DNA from: Pseudozyma flocculosa PF-1
Lineage: Eukaryota; Basidiomycota; Ustilaginomycetes; Ustilaginales; Ustilaginaceae
Reading direction: 5' to 3'
Assembly (NCBI RefSeq): GCF_000417875.1
Contig: NW_006920871.1
Span: 862,060-926,059, forward strand
DNA length: 64,000 nucleotides
Shown here one piece after another: positions 11,628 to 23,138 of the stretch (positions are counted from its first letter, which is position 1; every line of letters starts with the position of its first letter). Below the pieces are notes generated by a model. It saw nothing but the letters and a program-made list of their open reading frames with translations, had not been told where the DNA came from and did not search any database. A program made the position numbers and the translations under genes.

Positions 11628-11965
11628 CTTGATAAGGGGGGAGGTGGGAAATACCGGCCAGAAATCCGCGTGAGCTTTGATCCGTAAAGGAAGACTTGTG
11701 GACTGCAGAGCGGGCAGACAGGGCCGAGAGCCAGCGATGGTCAGAGACGAGGTCCCAAAGCGATGCTCCTCTGCAATGTCGTCCGCTCCGACCGGCCTTC
11801 GCGAAAGGCTGACCCAGCTCCATCGAGCGATGGCAACGGGAGCTCCTGATTGCGCCGCCGGCCAGCCATCGTCGATGCCGTCCACCGCGCAACAAAGCAG
11901 CCGTCCGCTACGCCAGCGCGGCGCCTCTTGCTGCCGGCGTCGGCCAGAGGTCCTCGTCGACTCAC
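11628..11965 (-). other. Probable 5' UTR intron of the P2 gene
   Basis: Minus-strand donor CCTTG then GTGAGT at 11965, and acceptor TTATCAAG nine bases before the ATG at 11619, bracket 338 nt. Inferred from splice signals only. Confidence 0.5.
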
Positions 11966-12488
11966 CAAGGTACTTTTGATGAACGGTTGTGGTCGGGAGG
12001 CAGACGGATGCCGCATCGGAATCTCGCAAAGTCTGGCGTGCGCGAGCCTCGGAGCGCGGGGGGCACACGCGGTGTTGCGGGCCAGACGCCTTTCTTCCGG
12101 AGCCGGGACATTTTGAAAATTCCCACGCGAATTCTTCGCACCACGCGTGGGCTCAGCGCAGCCACTCGGTCTACTTCTCGGGTGTTCCGTTTTCGGCAGC
12201 GAGCCTTGTACGGCGGCCAGCGCAAAGACTGAAGCCCATATTCCAGGCAGCGCCGCTCGCCCGCCCGCCAGCCAGCCAGGCCGAGCCAAACAGAAGCAGG
12301 TGGGCCCAGAGCCAGCCCAGCTCAGACAGAGTCCAGCCAAGCCCAGCGCAGCGCAACCCGGCAGCGAGCGAGCGACGCAGCCAGCCAGCCTGCCAGCCAG
12401 CCAAGTCGGCCCCAGAGCGAGCGTTGGTTGAAGCCAGCCGTCACGCCCTCGTCACCTCCTTCTCCCCTCACCATCAAGATTGCCCAAA
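11966..12488. promoter_or_regulatory. Shared divergent promoter region of the P2 and uS19 ribosomal protein genes
   Basis: About 0.5 kb between the two 5' exons. The RPS15-proximal part (12250-12420) is dominated by CCAGC/GCCAGC-type short repeats. A shared upstream region would suit co-regulated ribosomal protein genes; no named factor site was recognised. Confidence 0.5.
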
Positions 12489-13776
12489 ATGTGAGTAGGG
12501 TACCCATGGCCGACCGCGCATTCGAGCGCACTCGACTCGACGACGACGGCGACGACGGCGACACCACTCCGGCCGCATCTCGACCGCCATCGCATCCGCA
12601 GCGCACCGTCTGGGCAGCGCCCGTCATACCTAGTCAGAGAGTGACGCATCGATGGACCAACGACTCCGACCTGGACGAGCATCGGCCGCGACAACGACAA
12701 TCACTTCTGCGACCCGGCCAAACAGCGGTCGACCCGCCGACCTGTGCCGCCCTGTGCCGCAGCTACGGCTCATGATGCCACAGACCGACGACAGACCTGA
12801 GGACGGCTTCCGACACCCCCCGACGACGACGTCTCAGAGGCTTAGGAGGGATCGATGAGAACGGAGATGAAGGATTCGAGGCAGTGAGGAGATGGGATGT
12901 CGGCAGCCATCGCGATGGACATACGAAGGGACGGACGCCAGGAAGATTGGCCTTTCTGCGCCGCCCTCCGATCAGGTCGACATGCGACCCATTCTCCCCC
13001 CTTCTCTACCGCTGCCCGTACCCACCCGACTCCGACAGACAGATCGACCTACGACACTCTCTGACGATAGGCGCCCTGCTCTGCGCTGCGATGCGATGCT
13101 TCGAGATGCTGGCGGTGTCGCTTCACCCGGTCGCCGGACCCTCCGTCGAAGACACACGAGCCCGAGACTAATCTCCTCGCGCGTCCGTTCCGCACCACCC
13201 CACCGCTGCAGGGATGACTACGACGCCGCCGCCGCCGCTGAGCTCAAGAGGAAGCGAACTTTCCGCAAGTTCTCGTACCGTGGCATCGAGCTCGATGCCC
13301 TGCTCGACATGAGCAACGAGGACTTCATGAGCCTCGTCCACGCTCGTGCCCGCAGGAAGTTCCAGAGGGGCCTCAAGCGCAAGCCCATGGGCCTCATCAA
13401 GAAGCTCCGCAAGGCCAAGTCGGAGGCCGCTCCCAACGAGAAGCCCGCCACCGTCAAGACCCACCTGCGTGACATGATCGTCGTCCCCGAGATGATCGTG
13501 AGTAGGCGCCGAGAGGCTGGCCGTGACCCTAGCACCCTGCCTTGCCGCGGCGGCCCTGCTGACCTCGCCCTCGACGCTGTTTGCACCTCCTTGCCCTCTC
13601 TCCCTGCGCAGGGCTCCGTCGTCGGCATCTACAACGGTCGCTACTTTGTCAACACCGAGATCAAGCCCGAGATGCTCGGCCACTACCTCGGCGAGTTCTC
13701 GATGACCTACATCCCCACCCGCCACGGCGCCAAGGGCAAGGGTGCCACCGTCGACCGCTTCCTGCCCATCAGGTAA
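12489..13776 (+). CDS. RPS15: 40S ribosomal protein uS19 (RPS15)
   Basis: Exons 12489-12490, 13212-13497 and 13612-13776 give 150 aa. The start codon is split: AT at 12489-12490, then a GTGAGT donor, a 721-nt intron, and the G at 13212, reading [20 protein letters not shown]. The rest is typical uS19: [29 protein letters not shown], the intron after PEMI, then [20 protein letters not shown] and [20 protein letters not shown]. uS19 sits in the 40S head near the decoding centre and contributes to 40S maturation and export. The continuous reading frame upstream of 13212 is intronic and is rejected. Convergence of the joined N-terminus with the family supports the split ATG. Confidence 0.93.
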
Positions 13777-15304
13777 ACGGCCGGCCGGCCACGTTGCCCC
13801 GCTTTCTGCCACGCCCTCTCCCTCTTGCACTCGTCGCGCGCCCAACTGTACAATTCTCATCGCATCGCCGGGCCGCCCACCCACACAGCGACACCCCCGA
13901 GCGCATGTACCCGGCTCCACCATGCCACTACTGCCACTCTCATCCTCTTCTTGACACCGCTGCGCGCGCGACTCGCGCGCGCGTGCGAGGTCGACCAAAA
14001 CCTCGATGGGGGGCAAGCCTCTCTGCGCGACCCTGCTCCAGGGCGTCGCGGCGGGGCCCATTCCCAGGCATCGGCTTCCCACAAGCAGCGAAGCAATGCC
14101 ACAAAAACCAAGCCACGATATGACCAGACCCTCGCCACGCCGCTGCCGCTTGCTTGCTTGCTTGCTTGCCTGCCCGATGGATAGCGAGGCAGCCGAAGGG
14201 GCAGTCCGTGCGTTCGTGCGTGCCAGACGGGGCGTCGTCGAGCGAGCGAGAGTGAGAGAGAGACAGACACAGAGACCGAGACAGAAAGAGGGGTCGAGGG
14301 AGGGAGCGCGCGACGTGTGGGCCGACGGGCCACCATGTGGACTCAGCACGCGGGAGCGCCAGGGTCACCGTGCAACCTCAAGCTGGCTGAGTTCCTCGCC
14401 TCACCGGGTCGGCCAGCCGGCTGTGCCGTGTGCCGCCGTGGTGACTGCTGACCGAGGTGGCCTTTGGCCTTGGTGCGACAAGGTCGAGTGGCGGGCCCGT
14501 GGGCCATACTGCGCGTCCTCATAGGTGCTGAAAGTCCAGCCTCGCGCACATGCTCTCACCCTACCTAGCCCACACCACCGCTCGCCACCGTGGCCATGCC
14601 TCGCCTGGTCGAGGCGACGGCTCAGCTCAGCTCAGCGCAGCAGGCGGCATCGCAGCGAAGCGATACCGGCAGCGTGACCCCCTTGCTCGGGGCGGAGGTC
14701 AGCTGGACGCCTTACCCAAGCCGGGAAGAAGGAGGCGGGGAGCGTGGGGGCGGCGGCAAGGGGGCGGCAAGGCGTCTGGCGCCCTCTCGTGCGAAACAGG
14801 CGGGCCTTTCGGGTGGAACCGCCGAGTGCCTGGGCGGCCAGGCTGCTGATGAGAGGTTAAACGGTGATTGGCCACGGCAATTCAAATCCCCCCCGTGCCC
14901 TCGCGGAGCGGCCGGGGGTAATACAGAGGGTTGTATTTGGGCAGCCTCCCCTCTGCTGATTTGAAATCTGCGACCGTCCGAACCGACCGACCGCCCGCCC
15001 GCCCGGTCGGTTCTTCTTGAAAGCGGGCCCTGCCTGGCCTACTGGCCTGGAGAAATTCGCTCTGGCGCGCGCCCGCCCGCCCGGCTGGCTCTTAGCAAGC
15101 AAGCAAGCAAGCAAACGGTCGGCGCCGAGCGGCTGGCTGGCTGGCTGCCTGGGAGGGAGATGGCCGCCCGCCCGCCTGCCGCTAGGCTGCTCGCGATCAC
15201 ACATAGCCACTCCCCTCGGCGCCGTCTCACATTCGTCGCCACCACCACCACCACCCTCCATCACCACCAAAACCCCTTCCTGGTCAGCGAGACCTCTTGT
15301 CAAT
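13777..15304. other. Intergenic region RPS15 to cytochrome c1
   Basis: About 1.5 kb. It contains (GCTT)n near 14149-14168, AG/GA-rich tracts near 14250-14300, (GCAA)n at about 15095-15115 and a CACCACCACC tract at 15239-15255, just before the CYT1 start. I see no gene or tRNA. Confidence 0.45.
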
Positions 15305-17158
15305 ATGGCCAACTTGTTCAACACCGCGCGAACCGCCTTCCGCGCCGCCGCCAACGGTACGGCCGCCTCGGTAGGTATCCTCGGTTCTTCTTGCCTCTTA
15401 TCCAGCCGACTCGACTCGACCCGACCCAGCCAGGCTCGGTCTAGCTCCATCTCGACTTCGCCGCGCTCGACCCGACTCGACTCCGGCTTCCTTGAGCGAC
15501 AATGACGGGCTTCCTCCGCGCATATCGACCGCTTCGCACGATGCTTGCTCGCCGGCCCTGTCCCCTGGCTTGCACGCCGTTCAGGTCCAAACCGGCAGAG
15601 ATGCCAGTCTCGACCCACGCCTGCCGGAGTGATGTCGGCAAACGCCACCCCACGCAACGCCGGGGACAGCGTATCTTGCGAGACGCCACGCGTGTACACC
15701 TGCCGCTGTTGGAGCGCATGCTGGAGTATGGGCCGGTCCAGTCCATGCTTCACCATCGAGCGAGCTTCTTGGACCAGCGGTCAGCGTGGCCACTCGACAT
15801 GGCCGCATGCCTGCCCTCTGGTGCGCCGGACGACGCCGGCTCGACTTCCGCACATGCACACGCTGTCGGGTTGAACCGCTGGCTATGGGACTGCGGCCAC
15901 GGGGCGGACTGTCGCCGCCGGGTCATAGGCTTCGAACATGCGCCACCTCCCCCACAGTCGCAACCAAGGGCACCACTCTGACCCTTATCCTTCCTCCTCC
16001 CTCTCCACCGACTCCGCTCGACAACCACAGGTCCGCCAGGCTTCCACCCAGGCTGGCTCGAACGCGTCGCAGGTGAGTTACAGCAGACGGTCGCCCACTG
16101 CGTTGCCACCCGCCGGCTCCTCATGACTTTGGCCATCAGCGCTGACGCTCCTCGTCCCCATCCTTGCCGCCCTGCCCCGCGCCACTCGCAGTCGATGTTC
16201 GCCTCGCGCACGTCGGCCGTCGCCGCCACCGCCGTTGCCATCGGCTCCGTCGCCTGGTACAACCAGGTTTACGGCACGCTGCCCTTTGTCGACAGCGCGT
16301 CGGCCAACATGATCGACGAGGGCCTGCACCCGCCCAAGTACCCCTGGAGCCACTCGGGCCCCTTTGAGACCTTTGACCACCAGAGGTGAGTCTCGCCGCG
16401 GTCTGTCCGACACGTGCATCGCTGCCGCGAACGCACGCTGATTTCAGCCCTATGCCTTGCCTCCTTGCCCGCCCGCACCGTTTCTCTTCCTCTGCGACAG
16501 CATCCGCCGCGGTTACCAGGTCTACCGCGAGGTCTGCTCGTCTTGCCACTCCCTCGACCGCATCGCCTGGCGCAACCTGGTCGGCCAGTCGCACACGGTC
16601 GACGAGGTCAAGGCCATGGCCGAGGAGGTCGAGTACGAGGACGGCCCCGACGACGAGGGCGCCATGTTCCAGCGCCCCGGCAAGCTGGCCGACTACATGC
16701 CCAAGCCGTACGCCAACGACGAGGCGGCGCGTGCCGGCAACGCCGGTGCTCTGCCCCCGGACCTCAGCCTGATGGTCAAGGCGCGACACGGAGGCGCCGA
16801 CTACATCTTCGCGCTGCTGACGGGCTACACTGACCCGCCGCCGGGCGTCAAGGTGCAGGAGGGCCTCAACTACAACTCGTACTTCCCCGGCACTCAGATC
16901 GCCATGGCGCGCGTGCTCTATGACGGTCTGGTCGACTACGAGGACGGCACCCCTGCAACGACGTCGCAGATGGCCAAGGACGTCGTCACCTTCCTCAGCT
17001 TCTGCGCCGAGCCCGAGCACGACGACCGGAAGCGCATGGGCATGCAGACCCTCATTATCCTCAGCAGCCTGACGGCGCTCTCGCTCTGGGTCAAGCGCTT
17101 CAAGTGGGCCTCGATCAAGAGCCGAAAGCTCGTCTACGACCCCCCAGCAAGCCACTGA
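15305..17158 (+). CDS. CYT1: Cytochrome c1, heme protein of the bc1 complex
   Basis: Four exons: 15305-15370, 16031-16072, 16192-16385 and 16501-17158, giving 319 aa. The first two exons encode a basic, Ser/Ala-rich mitochondrial presequence; exon 3 adds a hydrophobic sorting segment ([14 protein letters not shown]). Heme attachment is C113-S-S-C116-H117, soon after the third intron. The axial methionine region [14 protein letters not shown] is present, and the C-terminus has a membrane anchor ([15 protein letters not shown]) followed by basic residues. It transfers electrons from the Rieske protein to cytochrome c at the inner membrane. Intron 1 is long (660 nt). All junctions restore known sequence; the length fits the family. 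Confidence 0.96.
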
Positions 17159-17977
17159 GCGCGCACCCTTAGAAACTACCACCCTCCCGGTCTCGACGCC
17201 CGTGGATGGCGGCCGAGGACGGTCGAGGGCGAGGTTCGCTCGAGGGCGACGCCCGCTCGGGCTGCTTGATGCTTGATAGTTGGGTAGGCCCTCGTCCCTC
17301 TCTTTCTCTGCCGACCTGTGTCTAAAGCGAGCGATATCGTTGTCCCCGGACGCAATGCAAACACAAACCCACCAGATTCTGCAGAAATCCCAGGTCCCCA
17401 CAGCGACGCCGTGTGGAAGCTGGACAAAAGGGGACAGGGCACGGCCAAAAAGCGACAGCCAGAAGGTTATTCGAAGATGCGGTTTCTTCGGCTTCGCTTC
17501 ACGTGCGGGCGCTGCTGGCGCGTGGCAGCGGCGGCGGCCTTTGTGTTGGTCTCGGTCGGTCAGTCGGCCTGCTGAGGGGTTGCAGGCCGGTGCGTGTGTG
17601 TCTTTTTTTCCCCTCGTCAGTCTCTCCCCTGCCCCTCTCTCCTTGGGCAATCTCGACTCGTCTCTTCCTTTCTCCGCCATCCTACGCTGCTTAGCCATCC
17701 TCCTTCGAGCGCGGGCTAAAGCAAGCTCTCCATAGACCGGCACCACACCAGATTCGGCACATACCCGCCGCCGCCACCGCAGCCGCAGCCGCCACATACC
17801 CATCTGCTCTTCAACGCATCCTCGCTCAGACTCGCCTGCTTTATTTCCGTCATCACTTCACGCACCTTTCAAGCCTGCATACCTATCTCATCTCTACCTG
17901 GACCGCTCTGATCATCGCCTCTGCGTTCAACAGGAGCGCGGAAATAGGCCGAGGACCCCCTGCGGCCACCGAGGGGC
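17159..17977. other. Intergenic region cytochrome c1 to kinesin
   Basis: Contains the CYT1 3' UTR and the kinesin promoter/leader. The last 250 bases are CT-rich. No further gene was found. Confidence 0.45.
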
Positions 17978-20900
17978 ATGGCATCCCTCGCCTCATACCC
18001 TCACGACGTGGCTGCAAGCCCGTGCTCTCCGCAATCCTACTCTACCTTGTCTCCCGCCAGCCGTCTTCGCGCCGCCGCAGCAGCAGGGGCGAGGGCCAAC
18101 CCGGAAGAGAAGCCGCTGCCGGGCAACACGTCGCTCAACCACAACTACCGCTCGCCCTCGCGATCGCCCTCGACCAGGATCCTGGCCGGCAGCCCCGGTA
18201 CGCCCACCCGCCGCGCGGCTACGCGGATCAGGGAGGCCGTCAGCCTCGAAGATCTCCGAGAGGACGAACAGCGTGCTCCCTCGTCTCGGCCCAGCGCTTC
18301 CGCCCCACGACCCCTGTTTATGCCGACACCCCGTCGAGGTGCGACCAAGCCGACGCCCTACCCTTCCCTCGCACACATCCCCGAGCCCAGCCTGGCGCCT
18401 CCCCTCGCAGATCTAAGTGCCGGCCAGACCAGCATGGAGCGCTACACCCACTCTCCTACCAAGCCGTTCGCCTCGAGCCAGGCCGCTAACGCCGAGCAAG
18501 CGCAGGCGCCGCCGGGCGAAGGCTTCAGCCCAGCCAAGAGATCGCTCCGCTCGTCTGCCTCGGCCGCCAGGCCAACCAGAGATGCAGGCCTCGAGAATGC
18601 CCCGCAACGGACGCTCCGCTCGACGGCCAGCAGGGCGCACATGGCAGCGGCGTCGACGGCGATGACCTCGCTTGCCCCTGGCACGCCCGCTTCGCACGCA
18701 TCGATGCGGGCCAGCACGGTCGCGGCCTCGTCTTTTGAGCGCGCCGAGGATCTGCAAAGCGGACGAGCATCGCCCGAACGGCAAAGCAGCTCAGTCAGCA
18801 AGCCTAGGGCCAAGGTGACTGAAGGCGTCGGATCGAGGCTGCGCTCGGTCAACAAGCCAAGCAACCAGCGGTCCACGATCGCCTCGTCGACGGCCTCTCC
18901 CGAGAAGCGCGGCCTCGGGATCAGCATGGGGCTAGTCGGCTCGCAGCATCCAGAGAGGCACCGTGCAAGGGACGGGCCGCTATCGCCGGCGAGCTTCGAC
19001 CTCGACGAGGAGCTCGCAGATAGCTCGTTCGTGTACGCCGATCCAGAGGATCCCGACGGCGAATCGCTGGGCCTGTCCAACAACCCTCGGGATGGCAGCG
19101 CCGACGAGAGGCACGAGAGCGTCATGGTCCACGTCCGGTGAGTGTAGGCCGGCCAACGCAACACGGCGCAGATCCGCCCGACCTAGACGCTGACCTTGCC
19201 TTGACACCACTTTCTGACTTCCTGCCCGTCCCCGACGACTCGCTCCCCCCAGCCTGCGACCACCGAAGCCCGGCGAAAAGTGCGCGTGGATCCCCAGCTC
19301 GGTCAACGGTTCTCTGTCGCTGGAGCCGACGCTGGCCTCGCAGCGGGTGCAGCAGGGCGCGGCGGGCCCTTTCAGCTTCGACGGCCTGCTGACCGGCAGC
19401 GCCAATCGGCCCGTCTACATCTCGGTGGCGCGGCCGCTGGTCCGCTCCGCGCTCGATGGCTACGATGCCGTCGTTTTCGCCTATGGCCAGACGGCGAGCG
19501 GCAAGACGTTCACGCTGAGCGGCGACGAGCGCGGCGAGGAGCAGGGCATCATCCCGCGCGCCGTGCGCGACATCTTCCGCGGCATCCGGCAGAGCTCGGC
19601 GCGGCGCGAGTATCTGCTGCGGGCGAGCTACCTCGAGATCTGGAACGAAAACGTCAAGGACCTGCTCGAGCCGACCAACGTGCCGCAGGTGCGCGACGAC
19701 CGGCGCAAGGGGGGCAAGGGCACGTTCGTCCACCCGCTGCGCGAGGAGATTGTCACGTCGCCCGGCCAGGTGCGCGAGCTGCTGGCGCGCGGCCAGGCCA
19801 ACCGCCACGTCGGCGCCACCGACTGGAACGAGCGTTCCAGCCGCTCGCACACCTGCTTCAAGGTGACGATCGAGAGCTGGGAGCGCGGTCCGGACTCGGC
19901 CGGTAGCGTCTTTGGCGATAGCGGCGGCGGCGGTGGCGGCGATGACAGCGCCTACCTGACGATGCCGGCCGCCGACGCGTCATCGAGGCTCGGGAGAAAG
20001 GTGCGCGTGAGCGAGCTGTGCCTGATCGACCTGGCGGGCTCCGAAAAGTACGTCTCGCAGGGCTCGGATCGCCGCGCCGAGGGGGCGCACATCAACAAGA
20101 GCCTCCTGACCCTGGGCAAGGTCATCTTTGCGCTGTCGGAGAAGACGGCGCGGGCCAACGCCAGCAGCGCCCACGTCCCCTACCGCGACTCGAAGCTAAC
20201 GCGGATCCTGCAAAACAGCCTCAGCGGCAACGCGCGGGTGGCGGTGGTGTGCACCATCAACCCGAGCCCGTCGGCGGTCGACGAGAGCCTCAGCACGCTC
20301 AACTTTGCCAAGCGGGTCAAGAAGGTCAGCCTCCACGCGCGGCGCAACGAGATCGAGGGCGACGCGGCCGGGCTCGGCGGCGCCGAGGCGCAGGCGCTCA
20401 TCATGCGCTACCGCGACGAGGCCATGGCGCTGCGCAAAAAGGTCGCCGAGCTGCAGAGCGGTGCGGCCACGCCGCGGATCGACGACGACCGGATGCGCCA
20501 GCTTCTGGACCGCCTCGACGCCATCGGCGGCCTAGTCGTCCGGGGTGGGGCGTCGACGGCGAAGACGACGGCAGTGACGGCGGTGAGGGCTGCGACGACA
20601 GCGACGACGATGATGACGGCAGCGGCGAGTTTGACGGTGCGCCCGGAGGCGAGCAAAGGACTGCTCGACCAGTCTCGCCGGTGCGCAGGGCGCGCCACAA
20701 CCACCTTGCCTTTTCTGACCCGCCGCACGTGCTGCAGGAGAAGCTCTACAACGCCAACACGAGGATCGCGAGCCTGCAGCGCAAGCTTGCCTCGCGGCCG
20801 TCGCTGCCGGCGTCGTGCACCAGCGAGGCGGACAAGGACGCGCTCATCGGGCAGCTGCAGCAACAGATCCGCGAGCTCGAGATGGTGTGCGAGGCCCAGG

Positions 20901-21625
20901 CCGCCGATGCGCCGCCCAAGATCCGCGAAGACGTCGAGCGCGAGTGGCGCGACCGCACCGATGCGCTCGAGGAGCGGCTGCGCGAGCGCGAACGCTTCGT
21001 CGAGGAGATGAGCAAGGAGCTCGAGCGGCTGAGGCGAGTGAGTAGTGCCAGTCGCGCGTGCAGCAGCAGTGGCCAGGCCGGCCCCGCCTGGCCTGGTCTG
21101 GCTTCGACTCGATCCCCCCCGCGCGCTGCGTTCTGACCCAACCAACGTCCTGGCATCTCGTCCCCCCTCTGTCTGGATCGCGCTCGACCGCAGGCCAACA
21201 AGCAGCTCATCCGACTGGCGCACAACGAGACGGCGGCCATGGTCGCTCAGCTGCAGTCGCCGCACGCCCAGCCGGCGTCGCGCTCCAAGCTCCATCCTCC
21301 TCTGAACCAGCACCAGCACCAGCACCAGCGTCACCACCAGCAGCGCCTGGGCCAGGCCCGGCCCGTGTCGGTGCTGGGGGCGACCGAGATGGAGGCGTGG
21401 CGGGAAGCGTACGCCGCGTCGATGCCGATGGCCGCGTCTTCTGCGACGGCGAGCCCGGCCATGACGAGCGACTCGCGCTGCGCCACGCCCACGGCCGCCA
21501 CACCGGGACCCAACCGGTACCTGCGAGCGCCCAACCGGTTCCGACCGCGGAGGTCGATCAGCCACGACGGCGGCCTGCTGCATGCGGGCCTCCAGAGCGT
21601 CGAGCGCGAGCTTGGTCGCATCTAA
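17978..21625 (+). CDS. Kinesin motor protein (kinesin-7-like), with an apparent frameshift
   Basis: Exons 17978-19137, 19253-21037 and 21194-21625. Residues 1-386 are a Ser/Pro-rich disordered extension with repeated SPxK/TP sites. The motor follows: VHVRLRP is created by the first splice, with P-loop GQTASGKT (465-472), switch I NERSSRSH, switch II DLAGSEK, and HVPYRDSKLTRILQNSLSG. Then comes a coiled coil (EKLYNANTRIASLQRKL onward) and a His/Gln-rich tail. The N-terminal extension and the GQTASGKT P-loop suit kinesin-7 (CENP-E/Kip2 group). The frame changes between about 20535 and 20640: the motor uses one frame, the Asp-rich linker and coiled coil another. One missing base in the G-rich run at 20541-20550 would explain it; a very short intron is less likely. 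Confidence 0.85.
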
Positions 21626-22379
21626 GGTCGACCTGCGAACCTGCGACCTCCCGACTCGGCCTGGCCTAGCCTAGCCTGCTGCGACACACCCGAGGACTTG
21701 CCTGCTTGCTCCGTCTGCCTACCAGCCTGCCACGTAGTTTGCCTGCTTCGCCCTGGCAGATACCTAGCCTACCATATCACTCTGACTGACGCGCCCGCAG
21801 CGCAAGCAGTCGGCTGCCTATCGAATCAATCAGACGATGTCGTTGCCTGCTCCACCGCCGCCGCGGTCTGTTGTGGACCTCGGTGCTCGCGAGGGATCGC
21901 CTAGCTCTGCCATCCGAGAGGAGTGGGCTCGCGAGCGAGGTGAGTACGTCGCCGCCAAGACGGCCACGGCCGGTGCCGAAACCTTGCTTGGCACGACGCG
22001 GGGCCCGCGATCTGGCTAGCGATATCTCGCAGCAGCCACGAAGATGCGGTACCGACAGGTAGCGGCCTTGGCGATCGACGGACGGTGGTGGCGACGGCGG
22101 CGACGACGACGCCGAGGAACGACGATCGCCGTCTGTTCCGCAAGCTTCCGAAAGCGGGGGAGCGGGGGAGATGAGGTGAGATGAGATCAGACGACCTGGG
22201 TGTGTGAGCGGGCCGACGGGGATCGCCAAGAGCCAAGCCAGGCCAAGCCAAACAAGAGGCCAGATTGGCAGCCATGCGTGCGTACGAGCTCCTGCCTGCC
22301 GCAAACTACCGCTATCGCTGACTCGAGAGGTGGACGCGTGCGCCGACGGCGTGGTTCGGGGACGACGCATCGGTACCGA
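21626..22379. other. Intergenic region downstream of the kinesin
   Basis: First part of a 2.7-kb gap between the kinesin and the ammonium transporter. It holds the kinesin 3' UTR; no ORF shows a protein family. Confidence 0.4.
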
Positions 22380-22397
22380 TACCGTACCGGTACGGTA
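22380..22397. promoter_or_regulatory. 18-bp perfect palindrome TACCGTACCGGTACGGTA
   Basis: The sequence equals its own reverse complement, and it is embedded in further GTACGG units (22384-22410). GTACGGTACGG recurs near 23362 in the same intergenic region. It lies about 2 kb upstream of the ammonium transporter. A dimeric regulator site is possible, but no known factor is assigned. Confidence 0.5.
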
Positions 22398-22481
22398 CGC
22401 GGTACGGTCGGTAGGCCAGGCGGTGCTGGACGGATGTTTGGCCCACGCCCGCCAACCGAGGCGCAGCTTGCCCTCATGCAA

Positions 22482-23138
22482 GATAAGGAGGCAGGCAGGC
22501 CCGCAGACAGGCAGGCGAGCGAGCCAGCGAGCGAGATGGGACCAAGGGCCCGAGGGACGCGTTCTGATTGGTCGAGATTGGGCGAGCCCCTGGTCGCATG
22601 GCAGTCCGGCTCCACCTTGCTTGCTCGCTTGCTTATCGTCGCGGGTGGTCTCGAGCCTAGCCTGCTCAGCCTACTCTGTATGCTCATCCGGGTCGGTCCG
22701 CTGGGTGGGGTCAGCGAGCGATAAGCAAGCCAGCCCGGTGATGCCAGCCAGCGTCGGCTCACCCGCCTGGCCCGAAAGCTACCGGTAGCTTGGTCCTCTG
22801 CTGCCTCCCGTATAAGATGGCAAAGGAAGGTTGGATGGACGCCAAGCCCTCGCTAACCACGGCGCTTGGCCTTTCCCCATCGCTCGCCGTCGCCCGTCGT
22901 CGGTGGCCGCCAATTCGTGAACGAAACCATGAGCGAGGCGGTGACGACGAGCGACGGCAGCGGCGACGGCGACGGCGACGGCGACGGCGGCCATCGAAAA
23001 TGGCGCGTTGTGATTGGTCGATAAAACCTGAAAAACGAAAATGGCCCGACCCACAGGCAGGCCGAAGCCCGTCGCCCCTCTGCTGGCTTGCCAGGCAGGC
23101 AGGCGGGCGGCGGCTGCGACGCTGGCTCGAGAGATAAG
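22482..23138. promoter_or_regulatory. Cluster of GATA-factor type motifs upstream of the ammonium transporter
   Basis: GATAAG or its complement occurs at 22482-22487, 22632-22637 (CTTATC), 22720-22725 and 23133-23138, with GATAAA at 23020-23025. Fungal nitrogen regulators of the AreA/Nit2 type bind HGATAR sites, and ammonium permeases are classic targets. The sites are 1.2-1.9 kb from the start codon, which is far, and the same hexamer also occurs elsewhere in the window, so function is only inferred. Confidence 0.4.

Noticed and set aside
12491..13211. C/D-box-like words in the RPS15 intron (CATGATG, CCTGAGG, TCGATGA)
   Set aside because: Spacing and flanking stems do not fit a snoRNA; each word alone is common.
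16136..17803. Minus-strand ORF of 555 aa over cytochrome c1
   Set aside because: Overlaps the confirmed cytochrome c1 exons and has low-complexity Arg/Ala composition.
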